From: Heliocidaris tuberculata | Lineage: Eukaryota; Echinodermata; Echinoidea; Camarodonta; Echinometridae | Direction: 5' to 3' | NCBI GenBank assembly: GCA_025618425.1 | Contig: CM046838.1 | Coordinates: 14,871,629 to 14,935,628 of the forward strand | Length of the DNA stretch: 64,000 bases | Part shown: in pieces, positions 1 through 12,400 of the stretch | How positions within the stretch are numbered: the stretch's first letter is position 1 | Layout of the letters: each line of letters begins with the position of its first letter | Notes under the pieces: generated by a model | What the model was told of the DNA's origin: nothing | Seen by the model: the letters and a program-made list of their open reading frames with translations, nothing else | The model's database searches: none | Translations under genes and position numbers: made by a program

Positions 1-269
1 GCACTGCTACGCAGATCAGAATACACCGTTGTGGCATCGTATGGATTAAAACAATATGGCGTAAGTACATTGATGAATACTTGTATCGATAAGTTACTCA
101 TTTTTACTTCTTGCATAAAAAGACCTTACGATGAGACTGTAAACAATGAATTGATGTTGTGCCTGTCATAGTTTTGGGGGTTTCATTTAAAAAAAAAGAA
201 CATAAATGCATTGGAGGAAATAAGAGCATAACATGATATCGTTCTTGAAACGAGTCAATAAAATTTTAC

Positions 270-461
270 CTTCACACGTAGGCAACGTATCAGAAATAGA
301 TGTATTTGCCAGACATGTTACTGATGGTGCTCCCACAAGATAATATCCAACATCACATGAATATGAACAGCTTTCTGTGTAATTGATGGATAGCCCTCCA
401 TTGCATTCTGACGTCACAGGAGATACACGTGTCGGAAGCATAGGTATGGAGCAGGATACAA
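270..461 (-). CDS. CCP/sushi exon 8 (most C-terminal in window)
   Basis: 64 codons, phase 1-1, acceptor AAATAG, donor GTAAAA. The sushi pattern is clear: Cys in VSCSIP, Cys before NGG, the [14 protein letters not shown] block, then SVTC and LPTC. Contains NYT and NTS N-glycosylation sequons. It is closely related to the exon at 15723-15914 (same [20 protein letters not shown] core), so the two are paralogous duplicates separated by a 15-kb stretch. Confidence 0.85.
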
Positions 462-3400
462 CTATTTAAAGAAGAGCACATATATTAACGCCTAAAGTGC
501 TGCAAATATTATAATAGAGACTTCTTGGCGGCTGCTCAGGTTTTGAGCTAGACACAACTGATAAAGATATAAAAATATACACTTCTTTAATTACAAAGCA
601 ATTAGAAATGTTCCAAGGATGAATTTCATACTATGAACCAACACAACACAATTGTAACTTTCGTCAGCATTTTGATATTAATTTTGATCCTGAAAACGCT
701 CTAGGAGTAAAAGAAATAATAAATAAATAAATGAATAACAAAAGAAGTTAAGCACATGGTGGTGGTGTAATCAACCGTACCACATAAAGTGAATAAATTA
801 TTCAGACTCTTATAACAAGTGCCTGAACTAAATGGATGTATCCCGTCACAGCGGCCGACACATATATACGCACGCACGCACATCCATTTATGGGAGAAAC
901 TGTTTCTGATCTACTTACTATAAGATAGTATGTTCTTTATGTTTGTAAGGAATAGCGCTTTAGTTTTGGAAATCAGTTCATGTTCAGTCAGTTGCCCGTA
1001 TTCTGACAGCTCAAAACAAAAGCATGCCATTTCATCAGCATAATATCTCCCAAGTTTATTGAAAATGTGATAGAACTTTCATGCTAAAGGACTTTAAAAA
1101 GAGTGAATTATGAAATATCTCTTTGCATACGCATGATTGTTTAGTTCATTTTTTTATTTACTGCATGAAAGTATTATGCACCTTTCCAGGGACCAGTGTT
1201 TTCACAAGCTCTGCTTTTCGCTGGTCTCTGTTTCAATTATTCTCATTTTCATGTGATTACTCTAATGTATTAGTCTTTACAGTTGTTTTATTATTATTAT
1301 TATTATTATTAGTACTTAAACATTAGTGTCCTTCATTTCGCTTGTAATGATCGAAACATGTTTCTGCACTTTGGTTTCTTTTTAAAATTATTTTTTGAAC
1401 TGTTAACTGTTACTTTGAAAATGGAAATGAAATGAAAAAATACAATCTATGAAATACGATATCCTTACTAGTACATGTAGGTAGAGGTACGGAGAGAGTT
1501 CCATTACTTCGACAAGTTAAAGTCTCACTGCCGGTTAAGGTATACCCCGTGGAGCATTCCGTAGTACAGACGGTAGCATAGTCAATGAAAGTCCCTGCAG
1601 AGCAATTTCTAAATCGTGAAGATAATTCTGCAGGAAATACCTCTGGGAGCGGGCAAACTACAACTGAAAATAATGATTAAAAAATATATTGTCTCTATCA
1701 GACTAATATCATTATAACACTTATCATTACATATGTTACTTTGAACAGACCTAATATTTGCTGGATAACATTTGAACAACACATTCTATAGGAAACGTTC
1801 TATATAATCCAATATTACTTCTTAATGACCTTAGATGTTAGTTCAAACAACAGTTATTGAAAGTTGTGAATATAACATATTATTTAACTCACTCCTAGAT
1901 TTTAACCAAATGATTGGTTGAGCGCGGTCACGTGTGATTCATTTTTTGGGACTATCACACCATTTTTCATTAAACAGCGTGCAATAGTTTACAGTACATT
2001 AGCCTATAATCATGTAGATAATTGTCAGCCTATTACAAATATCTTGAAATTACTCCTATTTGATTATTTAAGAAGGAGAACAATGTCTCAAAAAGTTGCA
2101 GTTTCCTTGCTAGACATTATCCCATGGGGGCTGCCATTTTCTTTACAAAGTAATGTCAGAGCAGTGCTATTTGTTAGATACCCATTGACCTGTATACTAG
2201 CTGCGATGACACTCATGATCACCTGTGGAATGCATGACACTGCATGGATTTTCTAAAACCATTTTTGTAGTCATGTACATTCAAATGAAGATACTTTTAT
2301 TCTGTCATATAACCTATTTGTTTCAAGATATTGGTTCAGCTGTTTCATAGGTGGGGCATTTTCTTTTGTTAAGCAGGTTTCAGCTTGCACAGGTTGTTGC
2401 TTGGTCAGACAAAAGTTTGTCAGTTATTCAAAGAAGTAACAAAGACTTACATACTACTGCTTAGATATCACCTGTGCGAGATGCTGGGGGTACCAAGATG
2501 GCTGCCATTTTTCATGTTGTTGTTTTTTTTTTAGTTGTACAATAGCTATTCATTATGCAACATTATATCCATTGTGTACAGGTAAATGGACATGTCCTAC
2601 TATGACATCACAGTTTCTCAAAATGGCAGCCCCCATGAAATAATATCTAGCAATTAGGAATCTGCAAACTTTAAAGAGATTGTTCTCCTTACTGGGTAAT
2701 CAAATAGGAGTATTTTCAAGATATTGTGAACAGGCTGACAATTCTCCACATGATTACCAGCATGACCAGCTGTTTGTTGGGTTTCATTCTCCTTAAAGTA
2801 CTTGATGCGCGGCAGTGAGCGTAAAGTGCGCTTATTCTACCGGGAGCTCTGTGGCGCCATCTCAACATGCAACCCGACTCCAGAACGACATGGATCGTCT
2901 GGAGCAATACGGCAGAAGGGAGAACATTCGGATATATGGCATCCCAGAGTCCGACGCGGAGGACACTACTGCCAAGGTGGTGTCAGTCGTGCAAAGAGCA
3001 GGAGTTCACGTCTCCCGTCATGACATAAGCGTAAGCCATCGGTTACCCGCGACGAAATCACGAGGACCATCTGCAGTCAAGAAGGCGAGGCCCATTATTG
3101 CAAAGTTCGTGCGTCGGGAGACCAAGGTGGAGGTAATGAGAGCGAAGCGTCGTCTGCGAGAGGAGCCAAACATGAGCAATGTGTACATCGAAGAGGATCT
3201 TACTCCTGTCCGAGCAAAGCTTCTCCGTGCCGTGAAGGGTGACCAAAACACGACAAAGGTGTGGACCATCGACGGCAGAATTAACTGCATGGTGAAGGCG
3301 CCGGATGGGCAGGAGAGCAGAAAGGTGCTGGAAGTACCGCAGGACCACTGCACCAAGCTTGGATGGTCCGAGGGCAAATTAAGGGATGTTGGACTGTAGG

Positions 3401-6400
3401 GGTGCCATGGCAACACTAGCATGGAGTCGGACGCACACTTCCCTTGTACTGTACACTCCAATCTACAAATTCTAGGTGTTAATGTTTGTGGACTACGATC
3501 AAAGCTTGAGTTAGGTATTTTGAATGATTATATAAGGAAAGTTGATATTGCCTGTTTTTATGGGCCAAAACCGATATTTTGGATGATAAGTTAATACCTC
3601 AGGGTTACAAAGCTTATTTTAAAAAGAAATTAAATGAGAATCAACCATTTGGAGGTGTCCATGGTATTTGTATGATCATAAAAGACAAATATAAAATTAG
3701 AGTATTAAATGAAGTACGTTCCAATAATGTACTGTGGACGAAGATTGACGTGAATCAAAATTTCAGTATAATATTAGGTGTTGTTTATATCCCACATGAA
3801 AATTCCAAATACTATAATTCAGACAGTTTTGAAGATAAAGGCTTAGATATTATTGATTTGAGGGGTACATTTGATGCACCATTATTTTTAATCGGAGATT
3901 TTAATGTACGTACGGGGAATGTGCCAGATTTTAGTGACAAAGAAGAAGATATGGAGTTATTTAATTCATACGACATAAATCATGTCATTCCCGAGAGAAT
4001 TAACATGGATACCTGTGTAAATAACAATGGTTTGAAATTAATTGAGCTTTGTAAGTCATTGGATTTAAGTATTATTAATGGTCGGGATACTGCTGATGTT
4101 CCCGGCAGTCTGACTTATGCCAATACAAGTGTTATTGATTACTGCATAACAACTCAGGAAAATTATAAATATGTGCAGAAGTTTGTGGTTGAGGAGTTCG
4201 ACAATTTTGTTTCAGATAAGCATAATCCAATTTATGTGCACCTTGATATTAATGCTCAGTACGATATAGAAGATAGTAAATTGACTATAAAAAGGGACAA
4301 AGGTCCTGATTCATTTAAAATAGCATGGGATAAGTCTCGTTCAAAGGATTTCGTGAATGGGCTTGAAGAAAATGTTTATGATGACATTAATTTCATGATT
4401 AGTAATATTGAAAACGAAATGCTTAGTCAAGAATCAGTTGATGAGATTTATGATATGATTAAGACAGTGTATATGAATGCAGCTTCTACAGCAAAAATGG
4501 TGAAGAAAACTTCTTTGCAACGTCGCTTTAATAATAGTGAAAAGAGAAAACCAAAAAACTATTTACCTTGGTTTAATGAAGAGTGTATAATATTGAGATC
4601 GCAGTTTTTCAAATTGAAAAATTGAAAAAATTCGACCAGTGACCATGTCTTTGTTTTACACTCTTTTTTCAATTATTTTAATAATCTTCATAAAAATTTG
4701 CGTGACTTAAAAACGAAAGACCCCAAACAGTATTGGAATATTCTTAACGTGAAGAAAAAGGGGGGAAATTATTGTCCTGTCGATATTGATGAATTTAGAA
4801 CTCATTTCCAGGAATTAAATGATACCAATAGATTACTTTCACAAAGATGTAATTTGTTAGGAAACCATAACAATGATTATTTGTTACATTTTGGGGAATT
4901 CGATCAACCTATTTGTGAAGAAGAAGTTATTAATCAAATTACCAAATTGAAATGCAACAAAGCGTCTGGAGTCGTTCTGATATTAAATGAGTGTTTGAAA
5001 TGTAGTCCTAGGCAATTGATCAGTTTACTCACCAAGCTGTTTAATTTAATATTTTATTCAGGTATTATTCCAACAGATTGGACCCTTGGGCTTATATGTC
5101 CAATATACAAGAAAAAGGGGTCACCGAAAGACCCTAATAATTATAGAGGAATTACCTTGCTCAGCTGTATTGGTAAATTATTTACATCGATAGTTAATGA
5201 AAGATTAAACTACTTTTTAGATAATAATAATATAATTGGAGAGGAACAAGCAGGATATAGAGAAAATTATTCGACCAGTGACCATGTCTTTGTTTTACAC
5301 TCTCTTTTAGATTTATACCTATCTCAAAAGAAAAGAGTTTATTGTGCATTCATTGATTATAAGAAGGCCTTTGATTCTATAGATAGGACTTCATTGTGGT
5401 TTAAGCTTTCACAAAGTGGAATTAGTGGGAAACTCTTCAATATAATTAAAAGCATGTACGCAAATTTAAAATCTCGAGTTATTAAACATTCAGAGAAATC
5501 GGAATATTTTGATTGTAAAATTGGTGTAAGGCAGGGCGAAAACCTATCTCCATTACTTTTCTCGTTATACATTAATGATTTTGTATCTTTCGTGAGAGAA
5601 AAATATAATGGTGTTGATTTATTACCTACTAAAATTGACAATTCATTGCTCTCGGAAGGTGTTGATATATACTTGAAACTTTTCTCACTATTGTATGCAG
5701 ATGATACCATCCTACTTGCGAAAAATGAGAATGAATTGCAAGCAGCTCTTGATGCTGTTAGCGTTTATTGTAACTTGTGGTCACTAGAGGTTAACATTAG
5801 TAAAACAAAAGTAGTTATTTTTTCGAGAGGAAAAGTTCGAAAATATGCGCAGTTTAAGTTTAATAATGACATAGTAGAAGTTGTAGAGGAATATACGTAC
5901 TTGGGTGTGATATTTTCTTACAATAATAAGTTTAAGAGAGCTATTAATAAACAATATAATCAAGCAAAAAGAGCAATGTACAGTTTGATTATAAAATCAA
6001 GGCAACTGAGGTTGCCGTTGGATATTCAATTTGAACTTTTCGACCGTCTTGTCGTGCCAGTTCTTCTGTACGGAAGTGAAATTTGGGGACATGGAAATAT
6101 TTCTCAGATAGAACTGTTGCAAACCCAGTTCTGTAAACAGGTTTTACGACTACGGAAGAACACACACAATGGCATGGCTGTTGGAGAACTTGGAAGGATG
6201 GAAATGTCTTTAAATATTAAGGAACGAATGCTAAAGTTTTGGTTCCGAACGGTTAATGGTATATAAAGAGGCTAAATTAGCAAATACAGTTTGTAATATT
6301 TTGAAACTTTTACATGACAAAGCTATTTATTCTTCCCCATGGTCATTATATATTGAACGTAGTCTCCACGAGATTGGTATGTCTAATATATTTTATGACA

Positions 6401-9400
6401 ACAGAAATGTTTCTTATTCATGGTTTAGTTCAGCGATTAGATTGAGATTAAGAGACATTTATTCGCAAAATTGGAGAAGTAATACCCATGAAAGTACGTA
6501 TTGCACTAATTATAGAATTGTTAAGAACAATGTTGGTCTTGAAAACTACCTTATGAAATTACCTTTTTCAAATAGAGTTCATTTGTCGAAATTTCGTTGC
6601 TCGAATCATAAACTTCCTGTTGAAACTGGTAGATATGTTAATATTTGGCAAGAAAATACAGAATTTGTACGTTGTGTAGGCAAAATAAGATTGGGGATGA
6701 ATTTCATTATATTTTTGAATGCTCGGCAACAGATGCTATGAGAAAGAGATTTGTAAAACCGTGCTTCCGAAACAGACCAAGTTCATTGAAAATGGAGCAA
6801 TTGTTTAATTCTAAAGATATGAAGGTTTTAACTAATCTAGCGAAATTCTGTCAGGGGATAATGTCCCTCCATGCTTAAATATTGTACAATATATAATATT
6901 CAAATATGTTTATACAATGTATATACTGATAGGTGCACCTACTATATTTTGGGTTGTTTTGTTGTAGTTTTAGCTTTGTTTCATTGCTTCTTACACTGTT
7001 ATTTAATTAATTTTATACATGTACATTGTTTGTTATAGCCAGGCAATATTCTAGTTTCCATTACACCCACGTTACGGAATAAGTGTCTGTGCAAATCAGT
7101 GCATAATATTGTACGCTTGTTGTAGTTGTGTGTTTTGGGTTTTTTTTTTTTTTTTACGCAGACATACTGTAAATATTGTATATATTTGTATATAGTTGTT
7201 CTTGTGTATACAAACTGATTGTGAATTATTGTTTCTCCAATACCCTGGAAGGGGTGACATGGGAAATAAAATCATTGTCATTGTCATTGTCATTGTCATG
7301 TGTGAGCTAAAACACCCGTAGCACTGCGTGTGGGCGCTTATAGAGGTTAGTAAGCCTAAACTTTGTGTGCGCGCTAGAGTAAGCCTACTAAAATTGTTAT
7401 TTACTTGTCATAATGACATGCACCAATTTTAATCTTAATCCAATAACAAGGATCCAGGAGTTCCGTTGTATAAAACAAATGATGCATGTTTATTCGTTCA
7501 TTTTACAATCTCTCCGCTCTCTTTAGCTAGTCATAAGGACCGCTATTCATAATGACCGCTATTCAGAAAACGGAAAGGGGGTCACTATTCATAAAGTCAT
7601 AAGGACAGCTATTCATAATGTGAGATGAGGGTTGCTATTCCTAATTCACATTGAGGTCATTACTCATAACGACCACTATTCATAATACGAGAAGAGGGTC
7701 GCTATTCATAATACGGTATGAGGGTATAGCGACCCTCTTCCTCCTATTATGAATAGCGACCCTCTTCTATTATGTATAGCAGTCCTTCATAATGAAAACC
7801 TGCACTCATTTGCGATGCGCAAGATTCACAGAGCATTATACACACGCTACAACCATGACAACACAGGACAGCGGTTGAAATTACACGTAATGATTGTAAT
7901 TATTTGCTCATAGCGCTTCTCTTTCTGAGCGTTACCGAAAAGGGCAAGCTGTTTATGAAACTTCATATTCAGCTTTCTGATAATACAAATTTTGTCAAAA
8001 TTTGCCTGATATCCAGTGATCATTTTTTCATCAAAGCTGTTAATGTCAGTCTCGTTATCTATGGCAAATCGTCTGAAAACGGCCAGAATTCCCACATTTT
8101 CACCGACACCATAACCTAAATGCGTCGCCTATGTAAACAAAGAAAACTCGTCCCGCAAAGGGCAAGCTGATCTGGAAAGCTTATTAAAATCCAACATACT
8201 GATGTAAAGCTTTATGTGATTGGTCCAATATCCAGTGATCATTTTTTCCTTGAAATCTGACTTCCAATCACAAGAAAGCTACAAAAATTGAGAGGTCGCA
8301 GCCTTTTCTCCCACTGAAACTTCACGCGGCAAAGTTTATCCGATTCAGGCATGCTGAGGTATTGGTGTCTATTGACGACGATTATGCAATTTCAGGACAA
8401 AGTTCAACCTTTTGACGTAAATATGTATTATGTATGATTGCAGAGCTCACCACTGCTGAAGTTTTTTTATTAATCAGAATCTCTGATTTGGAACCACAAA
8501 GGTGTTTTTAATGTGATTGTATGATTGATTTCCTCGAACCCCTCTTGTAATATCCCGCAGGTTTATGCTGCCACCTACGGCAGGAGTACACGCACATCTG
8601 CACAGTTTATGAAAGTGCATGAAATTGATTATCGAGACGTCGAATAAATAAAGTGTTTTCCTGAATATCCTGAATCAAGATATATCTTTGTCAATGTGTG
8701 AACGATGGAGATATTACAATGGCGACGAGGATGGGATTCTGGTTCGAGCTCTAATGTTGGACAAAAGGGGAACTTTTGACTTTATATCGTCTTGATCATG
8801 TGCAATACGTCGCCTGGATGGTACGTACGTGTGATGGTGACCGAGTGTGTAGTCTGCTGAGTTTTGTGCCCCATGTATTGACATTCACGTGATACAAAAG
8901 ATTTTGACACCTTCTTCAATCTCACTGGCAATGACAGCTTTGGATTCCTGAAAAGCACTCGGGAGAGTCTCGTCCCATACGTAGGGTGTGCCTGGCTTCC
9001 ACGCTGAGTGCATATGACACCTGATTAAAAAGTTGAAACCACGAGGGATTGTCTATGATGTCCTAGGGCGTTGGAAAGTCCAGGATTGCCTGTAATTATT
9101 TCTTACATGGACAAACACTGTTAGGGATGATCTCGAACCCAGCGAACTCTATGATGTCTGCACCCAACATAAACTTGTCAGGGACTAGGGTGATCCCATG
9201 GCGGCCACGTGTGTCAAGCCACTGGACGGCCTGAAAGAAGCTGTCTGCTAATGTGTCTGCCCACATCAGGACGTCATCCACGCACTTGGCCTTAATGGAG
9301 ATGTGTGACACAATCTCATCATACCGCCTTGTGTAGCCGTCACCTGAGGCAATGTATCCTTGAGGGGCAGTTTTGTAACGGTACCTGCCCCAGGGTGTCG

Positions 9401-12400
9401 GTCCTCTTTGCGGAGGGGTACGCCGTGGTAACCATTCCATGCATCAAAAACAGCCTCCCCCCCCCCCCCCTTTGTTTTTTTGCCATGCGGAACCGATCTC
9501 GCCTGGTGGAAGGGTGATGGCGTGTGATGCATTTCCATCGTGGCATGAGTATTGAGAGCCTGGAAGTCAACAGTCCGCCGTTATTTACCATTTTTCTTTG
9601 CACAGATGACCATCCTATGGCACCAGGTAACAGGTTCGCCGACAGGGACTGGTTCGATGACGCACAACTGGCCATCGTGGTCTAACCCAGCGTTCACAGC
9701 ATCACGTCAGTGGAGCGGGACTGGTACTGGAGTGTGATGTGCCACCGGCTGAGCGTTCGCATCTACCATCAGTTTCATGGGAGGGCTGTCCATGAGAGGC
9801 AGGGTTTGATGCTCACATCTGTTGAATGCACTCGCCTTGTAGTAGTCAAGCAGATATTGCTGCAGCTTCTGGCGATTAGCTTCAGCAGCCGGGAAGGGTA
9901 GTTTTGTCGGGGAAGGTGGAGGCTGTTGGTGACGGGGGCAATGACAAGTTACAGTTGGGTCCTCCTGTAGAGCTGCCGTTGTATCCAGATGGTGTGATTC
10001 CTGTGTTGCATCATGCAATCGTGGTAAAGCTTTCGAAGATGAGTCTGAGATCAATGCAGGCTTCTTTACTGAGGAAGATCTTGTCAGAACTGTCAGTGAT
10101 ATAGGTCATTTGCCTGGTTTCAAGGACCTAGCCCTGATCATCTTTGCCCGAAAAGCGTAGGATGGCAGCTCCAAGGATCTTGATGCCTCCCGTTAGTATC
10201 AGTGTGCATCCTCATAGTAACTGGTATGAGGTCTGAATGACGTAACCCAAGGTGGCGGGTGACCTCCAGCAAGGCAGCTCTACATCCTGTATCAGCCATG
10301 GCGGATGCTGGGCAAGTCATTGTAAGGATGGAGAGGTCAAAACCTCTCTCATGGTGACATGAAGCTTTTGAACTGAATGAATGACACCACTTATTATAGT
10401 TATTGGTGCTTTCATTGGTATTTATGGTGTACATACTCAACTATTATGCTGTAAAATGAACGTCCAACGTGTATTGTTTGAATAACAATACTATCTTTTA
10501 ATATATTCTGAATATTTTTGGTATCCCAAGAGGGGATTTTTATTGATCCAAGATCATCTCTTTACTTTGTTTATGAGCTTTCATAATATTATTATTATAG
10601 CTTCAGGGGTTGTGGAAAGTATTTGTTGTCCTTTCATCTCATTAAAAAAAAAAGAATTACCGAATGTATATATACATAATTTATATATATATATATGTCA
10701 ACGATTTTAGAAATATGCACCAAAATATCATTGAATACGTTTTTGAAAATTTCCGTTTATTACGAGGATATCAGATAATATGTACACATATTTAAATATC
10801 CTCTGTATTTTGTTTTGTTTTGTTGCTGTAATGAATTTATATTGTTACTTGATATCTTTGTTATCAAACAGGGCCTCATGGAAGACCACCACTATTGGTG
10901 AAAATGTGCTACCCTGTATAAATATCAGAAATAAATAAATAAATGAAACCCAAGGCTTCATAGTCATCATACACAATCTTAATGGTCACGCCAACAAAAA
11001 GGTCCAGTTCATGCCAATAATAACTTTTGATGTAATATTTCCGTAAAATATATATTCATTACTTACTACAAGGCCCAGTGGCGAAGCCAGGATTTTTTAA
11101 TAGGGGGGGGGGGGGGGGGGGGGGCAGACGTGAAGGATCCAACCGCGTAGCCATGGTAGCCAGGATCTCATTTTGGGGGGGGGGGGGTTGTGAGCACGCA
11201 AAAGCGAAAACTTTGACGTTTCATATCGAATCCTTTGTGAAACTAAGTCCGCGGATGCTTCCCGCGCGCGCGTACTCTATGGAAATATCACTGGAAATAT
11301 TACATTCTGTAAACAATTTTGTCATTTGTGAAAAAAGTTCCCATTTTCATCCTTAGTTCCACTGATATGATGCGGATGATGATGTTATTTACATTTCATA
11401 TTTGAAATCAATGCAAAGATGTCAATTGCATTCGCGTTTTGGGGTCAAACAGAGCCCTTTTTTATCACCAAAAAAAAAAAAAAAATGAAACTGTACGTAA
11501 ATTCCCAATTTTTGTACACACGGACGACTTCAACTCCATATATTAATTTCTCTCTCTGATATCGAACAACTTAGTTCCAATAAGTCATTTTTAAGTTTCT
11601 TCTTAGCTTTCCCGTGATATAAGAATGATGTTTATTGGTCAAATATTCCGTTCGCATTTTAGCTTAAAATAAATATTTTTCAGACCACAAGCCAATGGCA
11701 AAACCTGGCTTATTTGTTCACTCTGCATGCGATATGCACAGTATAAGCATTTATGTACTTATGTGCCCGTACAAAACATAACATAAGGAAAGATAGAAAT
11801 AGAGAAAAGGAATTACATAGAGGAAGATAGAGAGAGAAGAAGTAAGAAAACAAAAATGCATTAGAATAACCTAAAAAAGAAGATGAGAGAATGCTAAAAA
11901 CAAAGAATAACTTTTTAAAAAGATGAAAGAAGAAAAATAAGGAAATGTATAATGAAGAAGTAAAAGGGTTGACCTTTACTTCCAGGGTCAAACTGCGCAC
12001 TGCGCTGCGCAATGGCACAGCTTGAATTGATCTAGAATCAGCGTTGATGAAAAATTGTACAAACGCTGTCCCGCTGAAAGCGTGTTTTTAAAACGGCGTT
12101 TTGATTTGTGATTCATGTTCGTGATTCAAGCTTCAAAATTTGCATGAACACTCTGTCCTTTATTTTCGACGGATATTATTCATCCTAATGATTGATGTCC
12201 TATTAAGCTTCAAAGTGTATTATTCTTGCTCAATTATTGGTATGCACATATACTGTTCATATTTCGTATATAGTATGCTATGTTTGCAGAAAAGGGACTG
12301 TTTGTTTTTCCTCATTATGCTATTCTCTGTCCTATATCGATATGTTTTTTATATATGTATTGCTATTCTTGTCATAGAGTCTGCTTATTTTATACAGGTA

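Larger units (their letters stand above)
2770..7299 (+). mobile_element. Decayed APE-type LINE with ORF1, EN, RT and hexanucleotide tail
   Basis: Order on the plus strand is ORF1-like (2815-3399), apurinic endonuclease (about 3470-4625), reverse transcriptase (4698-6266), C-terminal zinc knuckle (to 6878), 3' UTR, and a (CATTGT)n-type tail ending at 7299. The layout and the short tandem tail are those of a non-LTR retrotransposon. Frames are broken in at least three places, so it is dead. Clade not assigned: the RT looks like Jockey/CR1/RTE-range families but I cannot decide by eye. It lies in an intron, antisense to the host gene. Confidence 0.85.
8897..10440 (-). mobile_element. Decayed gypsy-type LTR retrotransposon pol fragment
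   Basis: Minus strand, in order: aspartic protease (about 10440-10180), reverse transcriptase (about 9740-9130) and connection region (to about 8897). Frames shift repeatedly. No LTRs of this element were found at its ends, and the plus-strand LTR at 8546 has the opposite orientation. It is in an intron in the same orientation as the host gene. Confidence 0.8.

Noticed and set aside
1..60. Possible plus-strand exon end (20 open codons followed by GTAAGT at 61-66)
   Set aside because: Only 60 bases are available, no domain can be recognised, and it would require a second gene overlapping the minus-strand gene; a chance GTAAGT is as likely.
9305..10104. Plus-strand frames at 9305-9517, 9552-9737, 9710-9901 and 9904-10104
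   Set aside because: They are complements of the decayed gypsy pol on the minus strand and have no motifs of their own.
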